From assembly GCF_002836745.1 (NCBI RefSeq), contig NZ_PJAR01000040.1, positions 224,504 through 288,503 on the forward strand: a stretch of DNA of 64,000 nucleotides, read 5' to 3'. Of this stretch, positions 18,567 through 28,645 are shown one piece after another. The first letter of the stretch is position 1, and every line of letters begins with the position of its first letter. The stretch comes from Glaciecola sp. 33A. GTDB lineage: Bacteria; Pseudomonadota; Gammaproteobacteria; Enterobacterales; Alteromonadaceae. A model generated the notes under the pieces. It was given only the letters and a program-made list of their open reading frames with translations, had not been told where the DNA came from and did no database searches. Both the position numbers and the translations under genes were made by a program.

Positions 18567-19721
18567 GTGAGTAGTAGGGCCAATATCGGTAATCTGCTCT
18601 GTAAGTGGAGTTTACTTTTCATGCTTCTCGGGGCTTTCGGTTTTATTTCTTGGTCGGTTGCTGGGCCCATCAACACAGCAGCTGTCCAATCAGAGCCGTC
18701 ATCAGAGCCGTCATTAGCAACCGAACAATCGCTACAGTCTAGAAACGAATCGAGAGCGCTTCGTTCAGAAATCCAACAAGTAATCGCCGAAGAGCTTGCC
18801 CAAGATGTTTTGAAGGTTAAAAACATCTTTGACCCACTATCTGCAATTAGTTGGTTGGAGCGTTTAGCCCGACAAACCTCACTTTTAAATTACGAAGTCT
18901 CATTTGTGTTAAATATTCCAGGAAAAGACACTCAACCGTTTTTATGGCGTCATGCCAAAATGGACGATGGCACACAAATAGAGCAACTTAGCCTATTAAA
19001 TGGTCCCGGATTTGAGAACATTCGAGTCAATGATGTTGTGAGTGTGTTTCAACCAGGTTATCCACCCTACAGTATGTATGGAAACGCAATTGATGGGCCC
19101 ATACCATATGCGTTGCTGCACGAACCTGAGCAACTTCAAATGAGCTACCAATTTTTACTCGTAGGTAGAAATAGAATATCTGGGCGCTCGGCGCAACAAA
19201 TTCGTATCACCAGTATTGATAAAACAAGATATGGGTATCATTTATGGTTGGACGAAGAAACCGGCATGTTGCTCAAGTTAAATATGCATGGCTTAGATGG
19301 CAAGTTGTTACAGCAAATTCAAGTCACTCAGCTAAAAGTTGATGATAAAGTTGCTGACGTATTTAGCCAGTTACAGCGAGATAACTTACCTCGGGTAATC
19401 AATGTAGTGAGTCCACCGCAGCGAAAGCACGAGTGGTCTTTGACTTTTTTACCTGTGGGTATGAAACCCGTAAAGCAAGATATTCATCAATTAGCGATAA
19501 CAGGACAGGTGGCTGAATATAGTTTGTTCAGCGATGGTCTGGTCAACGTTTCCGTTTATATTCAAGCAGCAACGGGTGTTTTTCAAAGTGACGTTAATTT
19601 AAGTAATGGCGCTAACACGGTGCATTCTCGCACTGATGGCAAAGTGCAAGTTACGGTGGTTGGAGATATACCTTTAATCACTGCGCAACTCATGGCAAAG
19701 TCGATCGAAGTCACAAATTAA
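18567..19721 (+). CDS. rseB: Sigma-E regulatory protein RseB/MucB
   Basis: Periplasmic sensor that binds RseA and off-pathway LPS and shields RseA from DegS. Starts with GTG, fixed by a GGAG 8 bases upstream; the ATG two bases earlier hits an immediate stop. At 384 residues it is longer than E. coli RseB (318). A signal/anchor segment (residues 10-33) is followed by a low-complexity linker with a SEPSSEPS repeat, then the MucB domain from about residue 95 (WLERLARQTSLLNYEVSF) and the C-terminal domain (SLTFLPVGMKPVKQD). The linker of about 60 residues is the unusual part. Between rseA and rseC. Confidence 0.92.
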   Translation: MSSRANIGNLLCKWSLLFMLLGAFGFISWSVAGPINTAAVQSEPSSEPSLATEQSLQSRNESRALRSEIQQVIAEELAQDVLKVKNIFDPLSAISWLERLARQTSLLNYEVSFVLNIPGKDTQPFLWRHAKMDDGTQIEQLSLLNGPGFENIRVNDVVSVFQPGYPPYSMYGNAIDGPIPYALLHEPEQLQMSYQFLLVGRNRISGRSAQQIRITSIDKTRYGYHLWLDEETGMLLKLNMHGLDGKLLQQIQVTQLKVDDKVADVFSQLQRDNLPRVINVVSPPQRKHEWSLTFLPVGMKPVKQDIHQLAITGQVAEYSLFSDGLVNVSVYIQAATGVFQSDVNLSNGANTVHSRTDGKVQVTVVGDIPLITAQLMAKSIEVTN

Positions 19722-19730
19722 TAGTAAATT

Positions 19731-20213
19731 ATGATTGAAGAAACCGGTACCGTTAAGAAAGTGAAAGGCAATGAAGTTTGGATTGAAACCCAGATTAAGA
19801 CGACCTGTGGTACTTGCCATGTCAGCAAAAATTGTGGAACGAGCGTGGTTGCAAAAGCCTTTACGGCGAAACCAGAATTACTCAAACTAATAAGCCTTTA
19901 TGACTTAAAGGAAGGGCAAACTGTTAAATTAGGGATACCAGAAGAGCAACTAATAGGTGCTTCGATATTGGTATATTTGTTGCCTATTTTAGTCTTAATT
20001 GTATCTGTATCGTGTTTGCAATTCCTGCTTCCAGAGCTAGATGAAGGCTGGCAAATTTTATTCGGTTTTACTGCCACTGCGATAAGCTTTTGGCAAATCT
20101 CGAAATTTGCGAAAAAACAGGATAAAGGACAGTTTTCGCCCGTTATTTTGGGCGCAGTAAACGATGCCACCGTTACCATGAAAAATGAAATTCCACTCAA
20201 AAAAATAATCTAA
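19731..20213 (+). CDS. rseC: SoxR-reducing/sigma-E regulatory protein RseC
   Basis: Inner-membrane protein of 160 residues; in E. coli it is a mild positive modulator of sigmaE and part of the SoxR-reducing system. N-terminal cysteine-rich region CGTCHVSKNCGTS, then two membrane helices (ASILVYLLPILVLIVSVSCLQ and WQILFGFTATAISFW, separated by a short loop), the RseC/MucC topology. Follows rseB after 9 bases with a poor ribosome binding site, consistent with coupling. Last gene of the rpoE operon. Confidence 0.93.
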   Translation: MIEETGTVKKVKGNEVWIETQIKTTCGTCHVSKNCGTSVVAKAFTAKPELLKLISLYDLKEGQTVKLGIPEEQLIGASILVYLLPILVLIVSVSCLQFLLPELDEGWQILFGFTATAISFWQISKFAKKQDKGQFSPVILGAVNDATVTMKNEIPLKKII

Positions 20214-20471
20214 TTTAGCGTATTTATCTATACTAATTAATCTCGCTGAGTACAGTGCATAACACTTTTTAATAAATTATTGTCAGCTTTTGAGCAAGTT
20301 AACCAGTCCAAGCGTAGTAATAATGTGGTTATCGTTCGCATTTGTGCCGATAAAACGGTAAAATCGCATCTTTATTTTTCGCTTATAAAACCAAGGTCAG
20401 TCCAAACAGCAAAAAAAGCGTCTTTGGACTAAATATATACCCAGGTAACTTCAGGACAAGTAGCTAAATTT

Positions 20472-22268
20472 ATGCAACTAAAGAACATTCGCAACTTCAG
20501 CATTATTGCGCATATCGACCACGGCAAGTCGACGCTTGCTGATCGACTTATTCAAACTTGTGGTGGTTTAACAAATCGCGAAATGTCTGCTCAAGTGCTT
20601 GATTCGATGGATATCGAGCGTGAACGTGGAATAACTATTAAAGCGCAAAGCGTCACACTGTATTATCAAGCGAATGATGGTGAAAAGTATCAACTTAACT
20701 TTATTGATACGCCGGGACATGTCGATTTTACTTATGAAGTATCACGCTCACTAGCCGCGTGTGAAGGCGCTCTCTTAGTTGTTGATGCAGGCCAAGGCGT
20801 TGAAGCGCAGACGCTCGCAAATTGCTATACGGCGATGGATTTGAATATGGAAGTTGTGCCAATTATAAATAAAATAGATTTGCCACAAGCTGAGCCAGAG
20901 CGTGTTGCTGAAGAAATTGAAGATATTATTGGTATTGATGCAATCGATGCTGTTCGATGCTCAGCTAAAACCGGCGTAGGCATTGAAGAAGTATTAGAAG
21001 AGATAGTGAGACGCATTCCACCACCGGTCGGTGACGTTGAAGCGCCGCTACAGGCATTAATTATCGATTCTTGGTTTGATAATTATCAAGGCGTCGTTTC
21101 ACTTGTGCGCATAGTGGAAGGCCAGCTAAATGCAAAAGATAAAATCCAAATCATGTCAAATGGTATTATACATCAGGTTGATAAGGTCGGTATTTTTACG
21201 CCAAAACAGACCGATACAGGTACTTTGCGAGCAGGCGAGGTAGGTTTCATTATCGCAGGTATAAAAGAAATCAATGGTGCTCCCGTTGGAGACACAATTA
21301 CCTTAGCTAAAGCGCCTGCTACAAAAGCATTGCCAGGCTTTAAGAAAATCAAACCACAAGTATATGCCGGTTTATTTCCGGTAAGCTCCGATGATTATGA
21401 AGACTTTCGTGACGCACTATCAAAACTCAGTTTAAATGATGCATCTTTGTTTTATGAGCCAGAGAGTTCTGCCGCATTAGGCTTTGGTTTTAGAATTGGT
21501 TTCCTTGGTATGTTGCACATGGAAATCATTCAAGAACGTCTAGAGCGTGAATACAATTTAGATTTAATCACAACGGCACCAACGGTTGTTTATCAAGTCA
21601 AAACAAACAAAGGCGAAGTGCTACAAGTAGATAACCCATCGAAGTTACCGGCGGTCAACGATATCGACGAGATCCGGGAGCCGATCGTAGTTGCCAATAT
21701 TCTGGTTCCACAGGAGTATTTAGGTAGCGTCATCAAACTTTGTGTAGACAAACGTGGCATGCAAACAGCAATGACATATCACGGTAAACAAGTCGCTGTT
21801 ACCTACGATATGCCAATGGCAGAAGTGGTTCTCGATTTCTTTGATAGACTAAAATCAACCAGCAGGGGCTTTGCATCCCTGGATTATAACTTCAGTCGTT
21901 TTCAAGTCGCCGATATGGTGCGCTTAGATATACTTATTAACGGTGAGAGAGTTGACGCGCTAGCACTGATAACGCACAAAGCCAACTCACAAAAGCGTGG
22001 CCGTGATTTGGTTGATAAATTACAAGAGTTAATCCCAAGACAAATGTTTGATATCGCCATTCAGGCAACCATTGGTACACATATTGTTGCTCGTAGTACG
22101 GTTAAGCAATTACGTAAAAACGTGATTGCGAAGTGCTATGGTGGTGACATCAGCCGTAAGAAAAAGTTATTACAAAAACAAAAAGCTGGTAAAAAGCGTA
22201 TGAAGCAAGTAGGAAATGTAGAGTTGCCGCAAGATGCGTTCTTAGCAATCTTGAAGGTGGACAACTAA
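20472..22268 (+). CDS. lepA: Elongation factor 4 (LepA), translational GTPase
   Basis: Ribosome-dependent GTPase acting in initiation and back-translocation. 598 residues (E. coli 599). G1 [15 protein letters not shown]2/G3 with RGITIK and [13 protein letters not shown]4 NKIDLP, G5 CSAKTG; the LepA-specific C-terminal domain includes [21 protein letters not shown] and the lysine-rich [19 protein letters not shown]. The stop overlaps the lepB start by one base. The 258-base gap upstream follows rseC and should hold its promoter; I could not assign one with confidence. Confidence 0.98.
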   Translation: MQLKNIRNFSIIAHIDHGKSTLADRLIQTCGGLTNREMSAQVLDSMDIERERGITIKAQSVTLYYQANDGEKYQLNFIDTPGHVDFTYEVSRSLAACEGALLVVDAGQGVEAQTLANCYTAMDLNMEVVPIINKIDLPQAEPERVAEEIEDIIGIDAIDAVRCSAKTGVGIEEVLEEIVRRIPPPVGDVEAPLQALIIDSWFDNYQGVVSLVRIVEGQLNAKDKIQIMSNGIIHQVDKVGIFTPKQTDTGTLRAGEVGFIIAGIKEINGAPVGDTITLAKAPATKALPGFKKIKPQVYAGLFPVSSDDYEDFRDALSKLSLNDASLFYEPESSAALGFGFRIGFLGMLHMEIIQERLEREYNLDLITTAPTVVYQVKTNKGEVLQVDNPSKLPAVNDIDEIREPIVVANILVPQEYLGSVIKLCVDKRGMQTAMTYHGKQVAVTYDMPMAEVVLDFFDRLKSTSRGFASLDYNFSRFQVADMVRLDILINGERVDALALITHKANSQKRGRDLVDKLQELIPRQMFDIAIQATIGTHIVARSTVKQLRKNVIAKCYGGDISRKKKLLQKQKAGKKRMKQVGNVELPQDAFLAILKVDN

Positions 22269-23197
22269 TGGCTAATTATTTTGCAATGTTTCTGGTCGCA
22301 ATGACGGCTATTACCGGTTTTATCTGGGCAATTGATGCCTGGTTATTTGCACCTAAAAGAATAGCAATGGCACTAGAAGAACGAAAAGCTATTTTAGGTG
22401 ATAACACGATTACTGAGTTAATAGGTGAGGATGCAGATCCTTACTTGCCTGCCTTAGTAGACAACGCAAAACAGTTTTTTCCCATTTTTGCGCTCGTCAT
22501 GGTGTTCCGTTCTTTTTTATATGAACCTTTTCAAATTCCCTCTGGCTCGATGATGCCGACGTTGCTGGTGGGCGATTTTATTTTGGTTGAAAAGTTTAGT
22601 TATGGTATTAAAGATCCTATTTTTAGAACTACGTTGATCGAAACAGGTGAGCCAAAAAGGGGAGATGTTGCTGTATTTAAGTTTCCAAAGGACCCTAATA
22701 TTGATTTCATAAAACGTATCATTGGTTTACCTGGTGACACGATAATCTATCGTAACAAGCAATTATATATCACTGAGGCCTGCGACAAACAGCAGCCTTG
22801 CCCAACAGAAAAAGCGGTTAAGCAAATTTTTTCAGGTAGAACGGATTACATTAGCCGCGGTGTCTATCTTGAAGAATATACGGAAGATCTAGGTAATAAA
22901 CAGCATTCTCTATTGCGCAATCCAGGCGCAATTGATGCAACAGCGCGCTACGAGCCAGTGCAACCAGGAACTGCTATCAATGAGTGGATTGTTCCCGCGG
23001 AAAGCTATTTCGCGATGGGAGACAATCGTGATAATAGTGAAGATGGCCGCTATTGGGGTTTTGTTCCAGAGGCCAACTTAGTTGGTGAGGCCGTGCTCAT
23101 TTGGGTTAGTTTTGAGTTCGATCGAGTGCCAGAGGACTTGTTACCTACATGGGTGCCCTCAGGTATTCGTTTTGAACGCAGTGGTAGTATTAATTAG
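22268..23197 (+). CDS. lepB: Signal peptidase I
   Basis: Inner-membrane serine protease releasing exported proteins. 309 residues. N-terminal membrane helix, then a second (PIFALVMVFRSFLYEPF). Catalytic Ser94 in IPSGSMMPTLLVGD and Lys149 in FIKRIIGLPGD form the Ser/Lys dyad; box E GDNRDNSEDGRYWGFV is intact. Overlaps lepA by one base, so the pair is co-transcribed, as in E. coli. A small hairpin (TGGCG-CTTAT-CGCCA, 23199-23213) lies right after the stop. Confidence 0.97.
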   Translation: MANYFAMFLVAMTAITGFIWAIDAWLFAPKRIAMALEERKAILGDNTITELIGEDADPYLPALVDNAKQFFPIFALVMVFRSFLYEPFQIPSGSMMPTLLVGDFILVEKFSYGIKDPIFRTTLIETGEPKRGDVAVFKFPKDPNIDFIKRIIGLPGDTIIYRNKQLYITEACDKQQPCPTEKAVKQIFSGRTDYISRGVYLEEYTEDLGNKQHSLLRNPGAIDATARYEPVQPGTAINEWIVPAESYFAMGDNRDNSEDGRYWGFVPEANLVGEAVLIWVSFEFDRVPEDLLPTWVPSGIRFERSGSIN

Positions 23198-23332
23198 CTG
23201 GCGCTTATCGCCAATAATGGCTTAGCTGTCTAAATGTTAGTTAACATCAAAGGTGTCTATATCTTTTGCGTTTCAGGTAAGTCGTTATTACCGCAAGAGT
23301 CGCAAATTAAATAGGCATCGCAAAGAGCTATA

Positions 23333-24007
23333 ATGAATCCATATATAAGATTAGACAAAGTACTTGGCTATACATTTGAAGATGAGGCTTTGCTTGAACA
23401 AGCATTTACGCACCGTAGCGCGGCTAAAATTCACAACGAAAGACTTGAGTTTTTGGGCGATGCAGTTCTAGGTATGGTGGTTGCTGACCTTTTATACCAG
23501 CAATTTCCGGAGCAACCCGAAGGCAAGTTAACGAGAATGCGTTCATCACTTGTAAAGGGCGATACCTTAGCACTTATTGCCAAAGAACATGATTTCGGTG
23601 CTTTACTGAAATTAGGTTCTGGCGAAATGAAAAGTGGAGGGCATCGGCGCAGTTCAACCCTTGCTGATGCTGTTGAAGCGGTGATAGGCGCAATATTTTT
23701 AGAAGCGGGTATAGATGCTGCAAAAGACACTATAATTAAATTATTTGCTAGCCGCATTGAGAAGCTCGACCCGCATAGACAAATAAAAGACAATAAAACA
23801 CAGTTGCAAGAATTTTTGCAGTCCAGACAATTGCCCCTGCCAAACTACGAAGTCGTGTCGATTAGTGGTAAGGACCATGCGCAAACTTTTGAAGTTGATT
23901 GCACCGTAGAGCCATTGAATACAAGCCAGATTGGTAAAGGTAAAAGTCGTCGACAAGCCGAGCAAAACGCGGCTAAACAAACATTAGAGAAGTTATTAAA
24001 TGAGTAA
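23333..24007 (+). CDS. rnc: Ribonuclease III
   Basis: Double-strand-specific endonuclease processing rRNA and mRNAs. 224 residues. The signature [15 protein letters not shown] is present with the catalytic acidic residues, also [15 protein letters not shown]; the C-terminal dsRNA-binding domain spans [12 protein letters not shown] to [17 protein letters not shown]. It overlaps era by 8 bases, the usual rnc-era coupling. 135 bases separate it from lepB, more than in tight lepB-rnc operons, so an internal promoter is possible. Confidence 0.98.
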   Translation: MNPYIRLDKVLGYTFEDEALLEQAFTHRSAAKIHNERLEFLGDAVLGMVVADLLYQQFPEQPEGKLTRMRSSLVKGDTLALIAKEHDFGALLKLGSGEMKSGGHRRSSTLADAVEAVIGAIFLEAGIDAAKDTIIKLFASRIEKLDPHRQIKDNKTQLQEFLQSRQLPLPNYEVVSISGKDHAQTFEVDCTVEPLNTSQIGKGKSRRQAEQNAAKQTLEKLLNE

Positions 24008-24905
24008 TAAACATTGTGGGATGGTTGCCATTGTTGGTCGCCCGAATGTTGGTAAATCGACTATTCTAAATCAAATTTTAGGACAAAAGGTCAGTATTAC
24101 CTCGCGCAAGCCGCAAACAACGCGACATCGCATCATGGGTATAGATACCTTGGACGATCGCCAAGCAATATACGTTGATACCCCCGGCTTACATGGTGAC
24201 GAGAAGCGTGCTATTAACCGTTTGATGAACCGCGCTGCGGCAAGTTCATTGGGTGAAGTGTTTTTAGTGTTGTTTATTATAGAGGGAACACGGTGGACTG
24301 AGGATGATGATCTGGTTTTATCTAAAATAAAGCAGGCAAATATACCTTGTTGGTTAGTGGTTAATAAAACTGACAAAGTCACTGACAAAGCACTTTTAAT
24401 GGATACATTAAAAACCCTTAATGAAAAACATGACTTTGAAAATGTCATTCCAGTCAGTGCTAAACAAAATAAACAAATCGACCATTTGCGTCAACTCGTA
24501 ATGAAGGCGTTACCACCGAGTGAATTTTATTTCCCTGAAGATTACATTACTGACCGTTCAAGTCGATTTATGGCGGCTGAAATAATCAGAGAAAAATTGA
24601 TGCGTTTTACCGGCGACGAATTACCCTATGCAACAACGGTTGAAATAGAACAGTTTAAGCTAACGCCAAGAGGGATTTATCATATTAATGGCTTGATATT
24701 GGTGGATCGCGAAACACAAAAGCGCATGATTATTGGTAAATCAGGTAGTCATCTTAAAACAATGGGCGCCGAGGCGCGAAAGGATATGGAAGCATTATTC
24801 GATAATAAAGTATTCCTCGAGTTGTGGGTTAAGGTCAAAGCTGGTTGGGCGGATGATGAACGTGCATTGCGATCCCTTGGTTACGATAACGACTATAAAG
24901 GGTAA
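24000..24905 (+). CDS. era: GTPase Era, 16S rRNA-binding
   Basis: Essential GTPase for 30S subunit maturation. 301 residues. Walker [14 protein letters not shown], switch II DTPGLH, G4 NKTDK; C-terminal KH domain around [22 protein letters not shown]. The start lies within the end of rnc. In E. coli and many relatives recO and pdxJ follow era; here a PdxH-type oxidase gene follows instead, 43 bases later. Confidence 0.98.
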   Translation: MSNKHCGMVAIVGRPNVGKSTILNQILGQKVSITSRKPQTTRHRIMGIDTLDDRQAIYVDTPGLHGDEKRAINRLMNRAAASSLGEVFLVLFIIEGTRWTEDDDLVLSKIKQANIPCWLVVNKTDKVTDKALLMDTLKTLNEKHDFENVIPVSAKQNKQIDHLRQLVMKALPPSEFYFPEDYITDRSSRFMAAEIIREKLMRFTGDELPYATTVEIEQFKLTPRGIYHINGLILVDRETQKRMIIGKSGSHLKTMGAEARKDMEALFDNKVFLELWVKVKAGWADDERALRSLGYDNDYKG

Positions 24906-24948
24906 AGCACCTTACATAATTACTTTTAGTACTATTGTGGAAAAAAAT

Positions 24949-25590
24949 ATGCAAGACCTTAGTGGTTTTAGAAAAGAATATACAGCGGGTCATTTAACAT
25001 CAGAGGCGCTTACAGAGCATCCTGTCGATTTATTTAAAATATGGTTAGATGATGCAATTAACGCAAAACTGCCCGATCCAAATGCCATGACAGTAGCTAC
25101 TGTGGATGCAACAGGGCAACCCAGCCAACGTATTGTGTTGCTTAAAGACTTGAGTAACGAAGGCTTTGTGTTTTATACCAATTTGGGTAGCCGAAAAGCC
25201 AAAGATTTAGCCCATAATTCAAAAATTTCGTTGCATTTTCCATGGTACTTTTTAGAGCGCCAAGTCAGAGTTAATGGTGTGGCTAAAGCCCTCACACGGA
25301 CCGAAGTTGCGAAATATTTTTTCTCTCGTCCCAAAGATAGTCAGCTAGGTGCTTGGGCATCACAACAAAGCCAGCCAATTTCGACGCGTGAATTATTAGT
25401 GACTCAGTTTGCTCAAATGAAAGAAAAGTTTGCCAATGGTCAAGTGCCGTTACCCGACTTTTGGGGCGGTTTTCGTGTTGAGCCCCAGCAAATCGAATTT
25501 TGGCAAGGAGGCGAATATCGTTTACATGACCGCTTCGAATATAGTAAACAAGATGATGGCAGTTGGACAACACAACGATTAATGCCGTAA
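24949..25590 (+). CDS. pdxH: Pyridoxamine/pyridoxine 5'-phosphate oxidase
   Basis: FMN enzyme forming pyridoxal 5'-phosphate. 213 residues from the ATG at 24949; the longer frame runs back into era and is rejected. Family features: [10 protein letters not shown] near the start, [48 protein letters not shown], and the C-terminal [24 protein letters not shown] plus WTTQRLMP. All match E. coli PdxH (218 aa). Only three bases separate it from the TatD-family gene. Confidence 0.95.
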   Translation: MQDLSGFRKEYTAGHLTSEALTEHPVDLFKIWLDDAINAKLPDPNAMTVATVDATGQPSQRIVLLKDLSNEGFVFYTNLGSRKAKDLAHNSKISLHFPWYFLERQVRVNGVAKALTRTEVAKYFFSRPKDSQLGAWASQQSQPISTRELLVTQFAQMKEKFANGQVPLPDFWGGFRVEPQQIEFWQGGEYRLHDRFEYSKQDDGSWTTQRLMP

Positions 25591-25593
25591 GTT

Positions 25594-26376
25594 ATGATTG
25601 ATAGTCACTGTCATATAGACCTTGAAGTATTCGATAGCGACCGTGACAATGTATTAAAACATGCCTTTGATGAGGGTATAGAGCGCCTGTTAGTGCTTGG
25701 CTTAAGTAATCGGCAATTTGTTAGATTACTAGACTTAAAGCGGCGATATGCACAAATAGATATTGCGTTAGGTTTACACCCTTATTTTCTTAAATTACAG
25801 GATACAGCACAGACTCAACTTATGCTCGATGAGTTGTCACACTTGGCTAACTTGTATCAAGACCATTATATCGCTTTTGGTGAAATGGGCTTGGATGGCA
25901 GTTTACCCCTGAATATAGCGTATCAAAAGAAAATATTGTGCGCTCAACTTAGTCTTGCTGCGGAGTATAAAAAGCCCATTATTCTGCATCACAGAAAATC
26001 CCACAATCACCTTATTCGTCTTTTGAAAGAACAAAAATACCACGGCGGAGGCATACTTCACGCATTTTCAGGTAGTTATCATGAAGCGATGACGTACATT
26101 GATATGGGTTTTTTATTAGGAGTGGGTGGCACTATCACCTATTTGCGTGCTAATAAAACCAGATGCAGTATTGCAAAGCTTCCGTTAGACAAACTTGTTA
26201 TCGAGACAGACTCACCTGATATGCCGCTCAGTGGTTTCCAGGGGCAACGCAATCAACCAAGTCAACTTGGGTTGGTTGTTAATGCCTTGGCTGAACTCAA
26301 AAATATATCTTCACAAGAAATTAAACAACAAACAACCATGAATTATTTAACGCTCTTTGGTTTATCATTGAATTGA
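25594..26376 (+). CDS. TatD-family metal-dependent hydrolase (YjjV-like)
   Basis: 260-residue member of the TatD DNase family (TIM barrel, two-metal). Metal ligands visible: SHCHID at residues 4-8, E in AFGEMGLDG, H in ILHHRKS, H in LHAFSGS, D in IETDSPDMPL. Those motifs are intact, so nuclease-type hydrolysis is plausible. The neighbour serB and the sequence suggest the YjjV subgroup rather than TatD or YcfH, but this is not certain. Its 3' end overlaps the convergent ahpA gene by 34 bases. Confidence 0.9.
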   Translation: MIDSHCHIDLEVFDSDRDNVLKHAFDEGIERLLVLGLSNRQFVRLLDLKRRYAQIDIALGLHPYFLKLQDTAQTQLMLDELSHLANLYQDHYIAFGEMGLDGSLPLNIAYQKKILCAQLSLAAEYKKPIILHHRKSHNHLIRLLKEQKYHGGGILHAFSGSYHEAMTYIDMGFLLGVGGTITYLRANKTRCSIAKLPLDKLVIETDSPDMPLSGFQGQRNQPSQLGLVVNALAELKNISSQEIKQQTTMNYLTLFGLSLN

Positions 26377-26903
26377 TAGTTAGCTCGTACTTTATAAAAT
26401 AGGCGCGTTAATATCATTGCGCAAATAGCGGTTAAGAGCATAATTAGACCAGTTTGAATTAGTTGTTTGCGATTAAATGCCTTGTGATGTTTAATAATAG
26501 CTTGGCGATCCAGTAACAGTTTTACGTAACCGATAGTTTTGCCGTCATAAATGATGTCTTCAACGAAGATAAGCGGTGGTTGGTCCAACACTCTAAATTG
26601 CTCTATGATCGAATAGTTTTCATCAAAACTTTTAATTGTCTTACCGGTCTGGTCATATAAAGAGGTGCCTTTGACTAAACTATCAGTCTCAATCGTACTG
26701 ACATAGTTTTCGATACTGTCTTGGTCATCCTTTTGCAACGGTCCGGCTAACATTCGCGAGGCTTGAGCGGCCAAGCTCCTGCCCAGTTGTTCTGACTCTA
26801 AGCTATACCATTCATTCGCATTTTTGTTGTGCATAAACCATAAATTAACACCGATAACCACAATACACACAGCCAGTATAAAATTTGATATGCGTTTTAA
26901 CAT
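26343..26903 (-). CDS. AhpA/YtjB (Smp) family membrane protein
   Basis: About 186 residues with an N-terminal helix (FILAVCIVVIGVNLWFMH), a periplasmic region of about 120 residues including QLGRSLAAQASRML and VKLLLDRQAI, and a C-terminal helix (LIQTGLIMLLTAICAMIL). This and the divergent serB neighbour are the hallmarks of the YtjB/Smp family of E. coli. Function is poorly known. The ATG at 26903 is used; a TTG at 26933 with GAGAAA upstream is a possible alternative. Overlaps the TatD-family gene tail to tail. Confidence 0.85.
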   Translation of the reverse strand: MLKRISNFILAVCIVVIGVNLWFMHNKNANEWYSLESEQLGRSLAAQASRMLAGPLQKDDQDSIENYVSTIETDSLVKGTSLYDQTGKTIKSFDENYSIIEQFRVLDQPPLIFVEDIIYDGKTIGYVKLLLDRQAIIKHHKAFNRKQLIQTGLIMLLTAICAMILTRLFYKVRANYQFNDKPKSVK

Positions 26904-27066
26904 GGAAAAGTTAGGTGTGCTTTGCTTAAACAAGATTTTCTCAATGGTAATGATAACGCGACAACAATAGGATAAATAACCCTTTTTGCCAAGACTTTGT
27001 TTTATTGCTGATAGCCTTTAGGTATCATCAGGTTTATAAAGGAAACACGTATTCTTAGGATCTATT

Positions 27067-28191
27067 TTGTACCTTATACCCACACAAACTACCACACAAC
27101 TGAGTACGACCTCATTTGCTAACTATCTAACACAAAAAAATACGTTGTGGTTAGTGTATGGCGCTCAAAACCAAGCGCATGCAAATAAGCCGCATTCAAA
27201 CGACGCAGTTGATAACCCTGCAATACAAGCATTGATGGCTAAATGGTATAGCCAGAATCATATGAATGGCTGTGATCAAACATTAGATATTAAAAGTAAC
27301 GATGCTTTGCATACTTTTATTGTCGCCGCTACGGGCCTTCATTTTCTAATGCTTGAGGAAATTGTTGCTGCGCTACCCATTCAATCAAACTCAGTCAAAA
27401 TTACTGCAAATGCCTATCATGCTGCATTTGATAAAATGGTGGTGAATATAGATTGCCACATCGATGAGTCTGGGATAACAACAAAAGAACTCAACCGGAA
27501 ACTTAAACGGCTAAGTGAAGCTCTTTTCATTGATGTCTTTTTGAAACCTAATATCTCTTTCGAGCAAAAGGGACTCGCCGTGTTTGACATGGACAGCACC
27601 TTAATAGAAATGGAATGCATCGACGAAATTGCTAAATTAGCCGGTGTGGGTGATGCCGTTACTAAAGTAACTGAACAAGCAATGCTGGGTGAAATTGCGT
27701 TTACACAAAGCTTACATCAACGTGTAGCGTGCTTAAATGGGGTAGAGTTGGATGCTTTGCTAAACATACGCAAGCGCCTGCCGTTCATGCCTGGTTTTGT
27801 TATCTTGATGAATGAGTTAAAACGCAACGAATGGAAAATTGCAATAGCATCTGGGGGATTTACTTATTTTGCCGATCACATAAAGGTCCTATTCGAGCTA
27901 GACTACGCGTTTAGCAACACTCTAGAAGTTAACGATAATAAGCTCACAGGCAAAGTGTTAGGTAGAGTTGTTGACGCCCAAGCCAAAGCCAATATTTTGC
28001 AACAATTGGCAAAAGAAAATGATATTCCCATCACAAACACAATCGCCGTTGGCGATGGCGCGAACGACTTAGTAATGATGTCGGTGGCAGGCACAGGCAT
28101 CGCATTTAAGGCGAAACCCAAAGTACAAGAGCAGGCAGCTAACTCAATTCGCTTTAGTGGTTTGGAAGCGGTATTGTATTTGTTGGGTTAA
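27067..28191 (+). CDS. serB: Phosphoserine phosphatase
   Basis: HAD-family enzyme dephosphorylating phosphoserine in the last step of serine synthesis. 374 residues, longer than E. coli SerB (322). Starts with TTG; AGGA lies six bases upstream and no ATG fits. HAD motif I FDMDSTLIEMECIDEIA (nucleophile Asp), motif II AIASGGFTYFAD, motif IV GDGANDLVMM. The N-terminal part of about 170 residues is the variable regulatory domain. Divergent from ahpA; its last 38 bases overlap the convergent creA. Confidence 0.96.
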   Translation: MYLIPTQTTTQLSTTSFANYLTQKNTLWLVYGAQNQAHANKPHSNDAVDNPAIQALMAKWYSQNHMNGCDQTLDIKSNDALHTFIVAATGLHFLMLEEIVAALPIQSNSVKITANAYHAAFDKMVVNIDCHIDESGITTKELNRKLKRLSEALFIDVFLKPNISFEQKGLAVFDMDSTLIEMECIDEIAKLAGVGDAVTKVTEQAMLGEIAFTQSLHQRVACLNGVELDALLNIRKRLPFMPGFVILMNELKRNEWKIAIASGGFTYFADHIKVLFELDYAFSNTLEVNDNKLTGKVLGRVVDAQAKANILQQLAKENDIPITNTIAVGDGANDLVMMSVAGTGIAFKAKPKVQEQAANSIRFSGLEAVLYLLG

Positions 28192-28645
28192 CATAGGCCT
28201 GAGTTCCCCAAAGTGGCACCGTTGATAGACTGTGCTTGAAGCTGCCAGAAGTTTCCTTGGTGGAATAGGACACGTACATTAAAGTTTGAGAGTCTGCGTC
28301 AAATACACGACGTATTTTCATGCTTTTGAAAAAGATACTTTTCGATTTTCTAAACACAATTTCACCAGACTTTGATTTGTCAACTTGCGCAATCATAGCA
28401 GCGGTAATTTCACCTGTCTGTCTGCACGCAATTGAGCTATCTGAAGGATCGGCTAAGCTTAAATCGGCTTCAATGCTGGCAACATGACAAGTCACGCCCG
28501 TCACTAAAGGGTCAACAAGGGTATTGAGTTTAATATCTTGAGTGGTAAATACACCCAGTGAAATATCGCCCACCTCTGTCTTGTCACACCCAACTAGTGC
28601 AGTAGTAAATACCAGTGCAATTACGTGTAATGTGTATTTATTCAT
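28154..28645 (-). CDS. creA: CreA family protein, predicted lipoprotein
   Basis: 163 residues. The signal peptide ends LVGC, so Cys20 is a lipobox cysteine and the protein is probably a lipoprotein processed by LspA. The CreA core is visible in KLNTLVDPLVTGVTCHVASIE, SSIACRQTGEI and the stretch FRKSKSIFFKSMKIRRV. The role of CreA is unknown even in E. coli. No creBCD here. Overlaps serB tail to tail by 38 bases with no terminator between them. Its promoter would lie in the AT-rich gap upstream. Confidence 0.88.
   Translation of the reverse strand: MNKYTLHVIALVFTTALVGCDKTEVGDISLGVFTTQDIKLNTLVDPLVTGVTCHVASIEADLSLADPSDSSIACRQTGEITAAMIAQVDKSKSGEIVFRKSKSIFFKSMKIRRVFDADSQTLMYVSYSTKETSGSFKHSLSTVPLWGTQAYVNPTNTIPLPNH

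Noticed and set aside
24733..24948. 72-codon N-terminal extension of pdxH running into era
   Set aside because: Read in a different frame over era; the PdxH family starts near the ATG at 24949.
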